Assembly (NCBI GenBank): GCA_021817345.1
Contig: JAKAVC010000058.1
Span: 1-41,782 of the forward strand
Direction: 5' to 3'
Source of the DNA: Deltaproteobacteria bacterium
GTDB lineage: Bacteria > Desulfobacterota > Binatia > Binatales > Binataceae
Length of the DNA: 41,782 nt
Position numbers and translations under genes: made by a program. The stretch's first letter is position 1; every line of letters begins with the position of its first letter. Of this stretch, positions 7,894 to 15,822 are shown in pieces. Under the pieces are notes generated by a model. That model saw nothing but the letters and a program-made list of their open reading frames with translations. It had not been told where the DNA came from and did not search any database.

Positions 7894-10098
7894 GTGATCG
7901 TGGTGAACGAAAGCATCATTCAGCAGGTGTTCGGCGGCGCGGCAAAGAAAAACCGCGCCGCACTTTCGGAAATCGAATCGAAGCAGGTTCTCGAGGCATT
8001 GGGAATAAGCACCGCGATGCCGTATGCGGCGCGCTCCGCTGACGAAGCGGTCGCGCTCGCCTCGCGATGCGGCTTCCCGGTGGTCCTCAAAGTGCTCTCG
8101 CCCGATGTCACCCACAAGAGCGACGTCGGCGGCGTCGCGCTCGGCCTTGGCGCCGAAGCCGAGGTTCGCGAGGCCTACGAGCGGATTCGCGAAAATCTCC
8201 GCGCCCGCGCTCCGCACGCCCGTTTCGAGGGAGTCGCGGTGCAGGCGATGGCGCGGCCGGGCCTCGAGATGCTCGCCGGCATCACGCGCGATCCGCAGTT
8301 CGGCGCGATGGTGATGGTGGGAATGGGCGGCGTCCTGGTCGAGGTGCTCAAGGACACCGCGGTCCGTATCGCGCCGGTCAGCGAAGCGCAGGCGCGCGAG
8401 ATGCTCGCCGAACTGCGCGGTGCGGCGCTGCTCAAGGGCGCGCGCGGGATGCCGCCGGCGGACGAGCCGGCGCTCGCCTCGCTGCTCGCGAATATCTCGC
8501 AACTCGCCGCGCGCCATCCGGAAATTAAGGAAATGGATCTGAACCCGGTGGTCGTTTACCAGAAGGGATTGTGCGCGCTCGACGCGCGCATCCTGCTGGA
8601 ACCGACCGGTGTCCCTCGCCGGATCGATCCGGAACTGCGCGCGCGGCGTCTGGCTAATCTGGACCGCGCATTGAAGCCGCGTACCCTTGCCGTGATCGGC
8701 GATCGCGCAGTGCGCGAGTACATGTGGCTCAACGCCGAGCGCGGTTTCAAGGGCAAGCTCTATTCCGTCCAGCCCGATCCCAGGGAGGCGGCGGGAATCG
8801 AGAAGCTGGGCATTCCCAACTTCACGAGCATTGCCGAGGTGCCCGAACCCATCGATTACGCGATCGTCGCCGTGCCGCGCCAGTCCGCGCCGCAGGTGCT
8901 CGCCGACTGCATCGCGGCCAGGGTCGCCGGGGCCGGATTTTTCACCGCCGGATTCTCCGAAGTCGGGGACGAACTGGGAAACAGGCTCGAACAGGAGATG
9001 CGCACGCTCGCGAGCGGTTCCGATATCGCGCTGGTCGGCCCCAACTGCATGGGACTGTGCAATCCTGGACTCGGCCTGCTGAACTCTTCGAGCCTGCGCC
9101 CGGCCGAATCGGGCGGCGACGTGTGTTTCATCTCGCAGAGCGGCACCCATGCGATAAGCCTCGTCATGAAGGCGCCGGGACGCGGAATCAAGGTCAACCT
9201 TGCGGCGTCGATCGGCAATGCCACGATCCTGGAGGCGGCGGAATACCTCGACGTGATGGCCGCTGACCCGGCCACTCGCGCAATCGGGCTTTATGTCGAG
9301 GGAGTGCGCGACGGACGCCGCTTCTTCGACAGCCTGCGCCGCGCCGCCGCGCGCCATCCGGTGCTGGTATGGAAAGGCGGCGTCACCGAATCAGGCGCGC
9401 GCGCCACTTTCTCGCACACCGGCTCGCTCGCGACTCCCGCCGCGGTGTGGAAGGCGGTGATGCGACAGAGCGGCGCCGTGGAGGTGCTCAATCTGGAATC
9501 GATGCTTGACGCGATGGAGCTGCTGATCCGCACTCGCGAGGTGCGCGGGCGCAGGATGGCGTTGGTGGCGATGACCGGCGGGCAGTCGGTGGTGATAAGC
9601 GACACGTTCGCGCGTCACGGGCTCGAAGTGCCGCCGCTCTCGGACAGCACCCATCGGCAGTTCAGCACCTTCTTCAAGGTGATCGGCGGAAGTTACCGAA
9701 ATCCGCTCGACGCGGCATGGACGATGGGCAACGTGAGCAATCGCGGCAACGTCGATCGCGTGCTCGACATCCTCGATGAGGACTCGGAGACCGACGCGAT
9801 CGTGATGGAGCTGCGGCCCGGGCCCGGCTTTGGCACTATACGGCGGGAAATAAAAGAAGAGGAAATAACGCCGATGCTCGACCTGGTCGCGGGCTTCGCG
9901 CGCCGGGCCAGGAAGCCGTTCGCGATCGTAATAGACGCCGGCCATATCCAGCCCGAGATGGAAGCCTGGGTCGTCGGCAAGACGGAAGAACTCGCGCGGG
10001 CGCGCGGATTGGTCACTTTCGCGGGGTTTGAGCGCGCGGCCGCGGCTTTCCGCGCGGCGGCTGAATGCCACGAAAACCGCCAGCGCCTGGCCCAGTAA
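7894..10098 (+). CDS. ADP-forming acyl-CoA synthetase, fused beta-alpha order
   Basis: This 734-residue protein belongs to the NDP-forming acyl-CoA synthetase family (acyl-CoA + ADP + Pi <=> acid + ATP + CoA), in the cytoplasm. The ATP-grasp (beta) part comes first, about residues 1-240, with the phosphate-relay motif DVTHKSDVGGV (His74). It is followed by a CoA-binding Rossmann domain (from about 265) and the two succinyl-CoA-ligase-like domains, with VGPNCMGLCNPG and the second relay histidine in SHTGSLA (His508). Both relay histidines are present, so it should be active. The usual bacterial fusion has the alpha part first; here the order is reversed. The start is uncertain: GTG at 7894 or GTG at 7903, with no clear ribosome site. 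It could activate the acids made by the neighbouring thiolase/aldolase enzymes, or conserve their CoA thioester energy as ATP. Confidence 0.85.
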   Translation: MIVVNESIIQQVFGGAAKKNRAALSEIESKQVLEALGISTAMPYAARSADEAVALASRCGFPVVLKVLSPDVTHKSDVGGVALGLGAEAEVREAYERIRENLRARAPHARFEGVAVQAMARPGLEMLAGITRDPQFGAMVMVGMGGVLVEVLKDTAVRIAPVSEAQAREMLAELRGAALLKGARGMPPADEPALASLLANISQLAARHPEIKEMDLNPVVVYQKGLCALDARILLEPTGVPRRIDPELRARRLANLDRALKPRTLAVIGDRAVREYMWLNAERGFKGKLYSVQPDPREAAGIEKLGIPNFTSIAEVPEPIDYAIVAVPRQSAPQVLADCIAARVAGAGFFTAGFSEVGDELGNRLEQEMRTLASGSDIALVGPNCMGLCNPGLGLLNSSSLRPAESGGDVCFISQSGTHAISLVMKAPGRGIKVNLAASIGNATILEAAEYLDVMAADPATRAIGLYVEGVRDGRRFFDSLRRAAARHPVLVWKGGVTESGARATFSHTGSLATPAAVWKAVMRQSGAVEVLNLESMLDAMELLIRTREVRGRRMALVAMTGGQSVVISDTFARHGLEVPPLSDSTHRQFSTFFKVIGGSYRNPLDAAWTMGNVSNRGNVDRVLDILDEDSETDAIVMELRPGPGFGTIRREIKEEEITPMLDLVAGFARRARKPFAIVIDAGHIQPEMEAWVVGKTEELARARGLVTFAGFERAAAAFRAAAECHENRQRLAQ

Positions 10099-10229
10099 CA
10101 ACGGAAACGCACTGCGCGCGCCGCGAGGGAACATCCAGGGGACGGGAGATTTTCAGGAAGCGGCGGCCAATTGTTGCTTTCAAGCTCAACCGTCGAGGGG
10201 CTGTGAACTGAAACGAAGAGGGCTCAGCG

Positions 10230-11225
10230 ATGCAGGACAAATCAATCTACGAAGAACTCGCGGAGAAACTGGAAATCGCCGGACGAAGGTCCCAACTCGT
10301 TCCGCGAATCCTCAAAACGATCCTCAACGAATCCGAAGCTCGCCTCCTGCTGGCCGCCTCACCTCCCGCGACGATCGAGGAACTGAGCGCCAAAAGCGGA
10401 ATCGACGCCGCGAGCGTCGAGGCGATGGTCGATCCGCTTTTCAAGAAGGGGGTGCTGTTCAAGACCAGGAAGCCTGACGGCACCCGCTACTATCGGGTGC
10501 GTCAGGTCCTGCAACTCCACGACGCCACCGCAGTCATGAACAATCCGCCGCCTGGAATGTTCGAGCTGTGGAAGGAATACACACGCACCGAATGGGGCGA
10601 AGAAGTCGGGGCGTTTCAGTCGCCGGTGCTGCGGGTCATTCCAATCAACATGAGCCTCGAGCCCGAATCGCAGGTGCTCGCCTCCGACGACGTTACCAAC
10701 CTTGTCAAGCAGGCGCGCAACATCGCCGTCACCAGGTGCTCGTGCCGGGCGATCGACGGCGCCTGTGGAATGCCGGTTGAGGTATGCATGCAGATCGATC
10801 GCGCGGCCGATTACGCAATCGAGCGCGGCACCGGCCGCAAGCTAACCCCCGAGGAAGCGCTGGCGATGCTGCAGATGTGCGAAGAGGAAGGCCTCGTACA
10901 CGTCGCCGAAAACAAGCAGGGCGTTGGCCACGTAATCTGCAACTGCTGCCGCGACTGCTGCATCAACTGGACGTCGGTGCGAACGGGCGTGGGAAAGTTC
11001 GCCTCGCCGAGCCGGTTTCGCGCCGTGATCGATCTCGACAAGTGCAACGGCTGCGAAAAGTGCATCGATCGATGCTTCTTCGACGCGCTCTCGATGGACG
11101 ATTACGGTTCGTTTGCGCAGGTGGACGAGCAGAAATGCATGGGCTGCGGCGTATGCCGTCCGGCCTGCATGCTGGAGGCGATCACCATGCAGGCCGTGAG
11201 GCCCGCCGACTTCGTCCCCGCCTGA
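10230..11225 (+). CDS. Winged-helix domain fused to a 2x[4Fe-4S] ferredoxin protein
   Basis: This 331-residue protein has three parts. Residues about 35-95 look like a winged-helix fold (two helices, then a hairpin ending GTRYYRV). A middle region carries unusual Cys clusters (Cys170, 172, 179, 186, and CNCCRDCC at 237-244). The C-terminus is a bacterial-type ferredoxin with two motifs, Cys272/275/278/282 and Cys303/306/309/313. It may transfer electrons or sense redox state; the winged helix could bind DNA or only mediate contacts. GAAGAGGG precedes the ATG. The hypA and hypB genes follow directly, suggesting one operon connected to a metalloenzyme that is not encoded in this window. Confidence 0.75.
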   Translation: MQDKSIYEELAEKLEIAGRRSQLVPRILKTILNESEARLLLAASPPATIEELSAKSGIDAASVEAMVDPLFKKGVLFKTRKPDGTRYYRVRQVLQLHDATAVMNNPPPGMFELWKEYTRTEWGEEVGAFQSPVLRVIPINMSLEPESQVLASDDVTNLVKQARNIAVTRCSCRAIDGACGMPVEVCMQIDRAADYAIERGTGRKLTPEEALAMLQMCEEEGLVHVAENKQGVGHVICNCCRDCCINWTSVRTGVGKFASPSRFRAVIDLDKCNGCEKCIDRCFFDALSMDDYGSFAQVDEQKCMGCGVCRPACMLEAITMQAVRPADFVPA

Positions 11226-11257
11226 ACAGGCGGCGCCGCGCCGCGGAGCCTGAGCGC

Positions 11258-11608
11258 ATGCATGAACTGCAAATCACCGAACGCATCCTGGACATCGTGC
11301 TCAAGCACGCTGCCGGCCAGAAGGTGGACCGCATCGTCCGTATCCACCTGAGGATCGGCGCCCTTTCCGATCTCGAGGACGAGTGGATACAGCGCTACTT
11401 CGACTACCTGAGCCGTGGCACCGTCGCTGAAAACGCTAAACTCGCGATTGTGCGCGCCAACGCCGTAATGCGATGCCCGTCGTGCTCGAGCTCGTTTGAA
11501 GTCGGACGTGAGGAACTTGCCAGCGCCCAGTGCCCCGATTGCGGCGAGCGTGAACTGGAATTGGCCGCCGGCCGCGAATATCTGATCGAGAACATGGAGG
11601 TCCTATGA
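11258..11608 (+). CDS. hypA: HypA, hydrogenase nickel incorporation protein
   Basis: This 116-residue protein matches HypA in length and motifs. The N-terminal MHE places His2, the nickel ligand of the family, directly after Met, which fixes the start at 11258. A structural zinc site is formed by Cys73, Cys76, Cys92 and Cys95 (CPSC and CPDC). HypA works with HypB to deliver nickel to [NiFe]-hydrogenase and, in some bacteria, urease. Its stop overlaps the hypB start in an ATGA arrangement. No hydrogenase subunit or other hyp gene (C, D, E, F) is present in the window. Confidence 0.93.
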   Translation: MHELQITERILDIVLKHAAGQKVDRIVRIHLRIGALSDLEDEWIQRYFDYLSRGTVAENAKLAIVRANAVMRCPSCSSSFEVGREELASAQCPDCGERELELAAGREYLIENMEVL

Positions 11609-12333
11609 GCGACGCCGTCCGGCTGATCGAAATCAAGGAAGAGATTCACGCCGACAACGATCGGACCGCAAAGGCGTTGCGAGCCAAACTCGAGGAAAAG
11701 AAAACCTTCCTCTTGAACCTGATGTCCTCGCCGGGCTCGGGCAAGACCTCGACCATTCTGAAAACGATCGAAACGCTACGCGACCGCTTCAGATTCGCCG
11801 TGCTGGAAGCCGACATCGACTCGACGGTCGATGCGGAGGCGGTGGCCGCAGTAGGTATCCCGGCGGTGCAGCTCCGTACCGGAGGCTTCTGCCATCTCGA
11901 CGCCGCGATGGTCACCAAGGGATTGGAGGCGCTGGATCTCGACGCGCTTGATATCGTCGTGGTCGAGAACGTCGGAAACCTGGTGTGTCCGGCGGAGTTT
12001 GACACCGGCGCGGTAAGAAACGCGATGATCCTGAGCGTGCCCGAAGGAGATGACAAACCGCTCAAGTATCCGCTGATGTTCACCGTGAGCGACGTGTTGC
12101 TGGTGAACAAAATAGATTACCTTCCGTTCTCGAACTTCGATCTCGAAGCCATGCGCAAGCGGGCGATGAAACTCAACCCCCAGATGGAAATCTTCGAGGT
12201 TTCGGCCAGGACCGGCCAAGGATTCGAGCAGTGGGCATCGTGGCTCGCCCGCGAGGTGAGCGACTTCCTGAACTCGGCCCCTGGCGCTTCACGGCCCGCG
12301 ATCGGGAAATTCCTTTCCATCTCGCGCTGCTGA
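11605..12333 (+). CDS. hypB: HypB, GTPase for nickel insertion
   Basis: This 242-residue SIMIBI-class GTPase supplies nickel with HypA. The P-loop SSPGSGKT is at 41-48. The G-domain metal site seen in HypB is complete: Cys96-His97 and Cys128, with the same 32-residue spacing as in E. coli HypB. The base-specificity motif is NKID. The N-terminal CxxCGC high-affinity nickel site and the His-rich stretch found in some HypB proteins are absent, so nickel storage is not expected. It overlaps hypA by 4 bases. The C-terminal tail (about 20 residues, ending ISRC) is slightly longer than usual. Confidence 0.93.
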   Translation: MSDAVRLIEIKEEIHADNDRTAKALRAKLEEKKTFLLNLMSSPGSGKTSTILKTIETLRDRFRFAVLEADIDSTVDAEAVAAVGIPAVQLRTGGFCHLDAAMVTKGLEALDLDALDIVVVENVGNLVCPAEFDTGAVRNAMILSVPEGDDKPLKYPLMFTVSDVLLVNKIDYLPFSNFDLEAMRKRAMKLNPQMEIFEVSARTGQGFEQWASWLAREVSDFLNSAPGASRPAIGKFLSISRC

Positions 12334-12410
12334 CCCCCGCCGGATTCCGGACGACCGCCCGCGGATTTTGCAAGCCGCCAAGCGGACGCTACACGGCGGA
12401 CAATCACGGA

Positions 12411-12449
12411 CGCGAAACGAAAGGGGCGAAGCCTCGACGGCTCCGCCCC
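12411..12449 (-). terminator. Hairpin between convergent hypB and thiolase genes
   Basis: A 10-11-bp GC stem (12423-12433 and 12439-12449, one mismatch) with a 5-base loop is followed, reading the minus strand, by TTTCGTTTCG. It lies about 90 bases past the thiolase stop codon. Reading the plus strand there is no T tract, so it mainly serves the minus-strand gene. Confidence 0.5.
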
Positions 12450-12536
12450 GCGCACATCATCCTATCTCAAACTCCGAGCCGCTCTTCTGCGAGCGTTTCG
12501 GACGCCCGACGATGGCAGCGTCCCGCTCCTTCGGCG

Positions 12537-13721
12537 CTAAACGCGCTCGATCAGCGTGCCGGTGCCGAGTCCTCCGCCGCAGCACATCGTGATGATCGCG
12601 TACTTGCCGCCCGCGCGCTCCAGTTCGTTGACCGCCTTCGTCACCAGTCCGCATCCGGTCGCGCCGAGCGGATGGCCCAATGCGATCGCGCCGCCATTCG
12701 GATTTACCCGCTTCATGTCGGCTTCCATCGTTTTCGCCCACGCGAGCACCACCGACGCAAAAGCCTCGTTGATCTCGATCACGTCGATGTCCCCGATGTT
12801 GAGGCCGGCTCGCTTGAGCAGCTTGCGCGTGGCCGGAATCGGTCCTTCGAGCATCAGCACCGGATCGCATCCGACCAGGCAGGTCTGGAGCACTCGCGCG
12901 CGCGGCCGGCATCCGAGCTCACGCGCCTTCTCCGCGGTCATCAGCAGCACGGCGGCGGCGCCGTCGGCCACCTGTGAGGAAGAACCCGCGGTGTGGATGC
13001 CGTCGGGACGGGCGACCGGCTTGAGCCCGGCGAGCGCCTCGAGGCTGGTCTGCCGCGGGCATTCGTCGCGCGTCACTACGCGCGTCTGGTCGCCGCGCTC
13101 TCCGCCTTCCTGGATGACGGGAACCTCGATCGGCACGAGCTGGGAATCGAATCGCCCTTCGGAGATGGCGCGCGCCGCGCGAAGCTGCGATTCCAGGCCG
13201 AGGTGATCGGTGTCGTCGCGCGTAATCCCGTACTTGGTGGCGATTCGTTCGGCGCCTTCGAACTGGCTGGTGAACTCGTAGTGCTCGAAGTATTTGCGCG
13301 TGATCGGCTTGCCCATCCCGGCCTGCGCTCCGGCGATGGCGTCCGAACCGATCGGCAGCAGGCTCATGTTCTCAACGCCGCACGCAAGCACGATATCCTC
13401 CGCGCCCGACGAGATCATGTTCGCCGCGAGATTCACGGCAAACTGGCTCGAGCCGCACTGCGAATCGACGGTCGAGCAGGCGATGTCAGGCGGCAGCCCC
13501 GCAGTGAGCCACGCAGTGCGGGTCACGTTGAACGCTTGCGCGCCAACCTTATTGATGCATCCGCCGACCACCTGGCCAACCGCGGCTGGAGCGACCTTGG
13601 CGCGCTTGAGAACTTCGGCCATCACCTGTGCGAGCATCTCGGTGGGATGCGCGCTCGACAGCGCTCCTTTCTTCTTTCCGATAGGCGACCGGCCCGCCTC
13701 GACAATCACGACATCTCGCAT
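12537..13721 (-). CDS. Acetyl-CoA C-acyltransferase (thiolase)
   Basis: This 394-residue classical thiolase has the full catalytic set: nucleophile Cys89 in VDSQCGSSQ, NEAFA near residue 330, the GHPLGATG histidine and the C-terminal CCGGG cysteine. It catalyses thiolytic cleavage of 3-ketoacyl-CoA or condensation of acyl-CoAs, the last step of beta-oxidation-type pathways. The start chosen is the ATG at 13721, preceded by GGAGGA at 5 bases. A GTG six codons upstream lies before that ribosome site and is rejected. Unlike the other two thiolase-fold proteins in the window it has no DUF35 neighbour. It is transcribed toward hypB, with a hairpin between them. Confidence 0.92.
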   Translation of the reverse strand: MRDVVIVEAGRSPIGKKKGALSSAHPTEMLAQVMAEVLKRAKVAPAAVGQVVGGCINKVGAQAFNVTRTAWLTAGLPPDIACSTVDSQCGSSQFAVNLAANMISSGAEDIVLACGVENMSLLPIGSDAIAGAQAGMGKPITRKYFEHYEFTSQFEGAERIATKYGITRDDTDHLGLESQLRAARAISEGRFDSQLVPIEVPVIQEGGERGDQTRVVTRDECPRQTSLEALAGLKPVARPDGIHTAGSSSQVADGAAAVLLMTAEKARELGCRPRARVLQTCLVGCDPVLMLEGPIPATRKLLKRAGLNIGDIDVIEINEAFASVVLAWAKTMEADMKRVNPNGGAIALGHPLGATGCGLVTKAVNELERAGGKYAIITMCCGGGLGTGTLIERV

Positions 13722-14610
13722 CACTTTCCTCCGTTGCACCGAGCCGAGGCCCGGGTTTGAATTCTGTCCGACGAGTTCTCAGAGTAGCGCAGATCGTCTG
13801 AAAGATCTGTGAATTGGCGATCCGGCGCGGGAAAATTTCGAACTGGTTGACGCGATTCTGCCGCAAATCCGCCGTAAGTCCGAGTTCGGCGCAGATGTTT
13901 CCTTCTGCCCCACATGGCTCCACAGGAAGCATCGCACAAGCCCGCAGCGCTTTCCTTTGACTGCGGTATCGTAGTTGCTTGAGTCCGCTGCGCATGCCCG
14001 TCAGTCTAACACCTGTAAGCCGCGCGAACTCCAGCGGCCAGTTGTTTCGGTCGTGGAAAGAGTGGCGCACTGCTGTGGCCGCTGCAAAAAGGCACGGTGT
14101 AACAGTCGCAAAACGGCACATATTTTGCTCCCCCTTTTGGGTGCCTGGTCTCGGCGGGCAGCGCTTCTGTAATTCGCCGCATCCGTTGCAGCCCTAAACG
14201 CGGTTCATCACCGGCGCAATGCGCATCGCGGCAATGCAGTAGGCCTGCATTCGCCCGTTGGAGCTGGCGCATCGGGCCGTCCACGATGCGTCGGTCCGAC
14301 GGAAACCAAGATATCAACCCAGGATGCGTTGCGCCTCTTTTCATCGGATGCTGAAAGGTATGGAATAGCGCGCGCGGGCGAGGAGAAGCGTGAAGGGTGG
14401 CGCATCCGGCTGTCTCGATCAATCAAGCACTATTCATAATGGGATTACCGCCGACGGGGCATGCGTCGCCTTGCCTGCCTGCCGCGCGGTTCTCCGCCTC
14501 GGGTCCACGTCCAACTGGCGCCTTGCGCAAGATCGACCCGTTGCGCGTAAGCAGGCTCGCGGACGTATTTCATTTTCCGAGCAACGTCACGGGTAACGCT
14601 GGAGGGTTGT
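13722..14610. other. 889-bp intergenic region before the radical SAM gene
   Basis: No convincing gene was found. Several open frames of 60-190 codons cross the region but have biased out-of-frame composition and no family resemblance. One 74-codon frame at 14397-14621 (GTG start, GAAG upstream) overlaps the start of the radical SAM gene; it lacks a leader/core layout typical of RiPP precursors. A 7-bp hairpin (14233-14251, AATGCAG/CTGCATT) is present. The gap is unusually long for this gene-dense window. Confidence 0.5.
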
Positions 14611-15771
14611 ATGCAGTATGATTTTCCCGCGCTCTATTTTGAAACCACCCGCGTCTGCAACCTGAAGTGCCGGGTGTGTATGACGGCCAGCAACGACACG
14701 CGCGCGGTCAAACAAGCGGTCAAACGCCAACTATCGTTCGAGGAGATCCGTGATCTTGTGCTCATCCCGGCCAAACGCGTCGGCGTGCGCGCGATCGGAT
14801 GGAGCGGCGGCGAGTTCTTCACCCGCAAAGACGCGATGGATTTGCTGAAACTCGCCGGCGAACTCGGATACCTGTCCAAAATTTGCAGCAACGGCGAGAT
14901 CCTGACCCGCGAATTCCTGCGCCAAGTCAAAGAGGCCACGGGCGGAAAGGTTACTATCGCCGTCGGACTCAACACGATCGACGAGCGCAACCAATTCAGC
15001 CGCGACGCGGCACCCGACAAAACCCTGGAAGTGCTTAAGCTGTGCGAGGAGCTCAAGATCGACCGACACGTCATAGTGACTATTTCAAAGCACAACGCTG
15101 AATGCTTCGAGAATACCGTCAAATACCTGGTCGACCGGCGGATTTCCTACAATCGCTCGCCGTACGTGGCCCGTGGCTCGGGTTGCGATCTGTTCCGCGA
15201 GATCGCCTTCGACCGCGAGGACCTGAAAAATAAGTTCCATCCGGCGTTGCGCCGCCACGTTAACGGCTATGTAAGCTACACGCCGTTCTTCCTCTCGCCG
15301 GAACTGCACGAGCAGGTCTCCGGCGGCGTAAAGAACGGTACCGTTCCCCACAATCCGCCGATCGGATGCTGGGTTGGCACATGGCTCGCGGTAAACCCGG
15401 AGGGCGACGTTTCGGTGTGTCCGGTGCTGCTCGACTCGCTCAGCGCCGGCAATGTGCGCGACAAGCCACTCGACCGTATCGTTGAGGAGAGCGAGTTATT
15501 TCGCAACATCCTCGACCGCGGCAAACTGCGCGGCAAGTGCGGCAATTGCCGCTACCAGTACACCTGCGGAGGATGCCGCGCGATGGCTTATTACCATACC
15601 GGCGACTACATGAACGAAGACCCCACCTGCTTCTTCGATCCGGTCGACAAAACCACGGTGTCCGAGCACGAGGAAGAAACCAACCGGATGTTCAAGAAGT
15701 ATCTGATCGTCGCGCGCTACGTCGGCCTCTACACGGGTAGGGCGAAACCTCAGGATCGTGAGCCGGTGTGA
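14611..15771 (+). CDS. Radical SAM protein with SPASM domain
   Basis: This 386-residue enzyme carries the radical SAM cluster motif CNLKCRVC (Cys16, Cys20, Cys23), a following WSGGEFF segment that fits the SAM-binding GGE motif, and a C-terminal SPASM domain. Candidate auxiliary [4Fe-4S] ligands are Cys253, Cys270, Cys310, Cys313, Cys319, Cys322 and Cys340, with the typical CGNCRYQYTCGGCR block. SPASM proteins usually modify peptides or proteins (RiPP maturation, sulfatase activation, quinone-cofactor biogenesis). No sulfatase or clear precursor peptide is encoded next to it, so the target is unknown. GGAGGG lies before the ATG. It is flanked by minus-strand thiolases on both sides and forms a single-gene unit. 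Confidence 0.88.
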   Translation: MQYDFPALYFETTRVCNLKCRVCMTASNDTRAVKQAVKRQLSFEEIRDLVLIPAKRVGVRAIGWSGGEFFTRKDAMDLLKLAGELGYLSKICSNGEILTREFLRQVKEATGGKVTIAVGLNTIDERNQFSRDAAPDKTLEVLKLCEELKIDRHVIVTISKHNAECFENTVKYLVDRRISYNRSPYVARGSGCDLFREIAFDREDLKNKFHPALRRHVNGYVSYTPFFLSPELHEQVSGGVKNGTVPHNPPIGCWVGTWLAVNPEGDVSVCPVLLDSLSAGNVRDKPLDRIVEESELFRNILDRGKLRGKCGNCRYQYTCGGCRAMAYYHTGDYMNEDPTCFFDPVDKTTVSEHEEETNRMFKKYLIVARYVGLYTGRAKPQDREPV

Positions 15772-15822
15772 GCATCCTGGTGCCGATGAAAGCGCACACG
15801 GCATGCGCTTCGCGAGCATCAT

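Noticed and set aside
7741-9357. Long minus-strand open frame of 538 codons opposite the acyl-CoA synthetase
   Set aside because: It is an Arg/His-rich antisense shadow of a gene with clear family motifs, typical for GC-rich DNA.
14397-14621. 74-codon frame before the radical SAM gene as RiPP precursor
   Set aside because: It overlaps the radical SAM start, lacks a leader/core pattern or repeated core residues, and has composition like non-coding GC-rich DNA. Not enough support.
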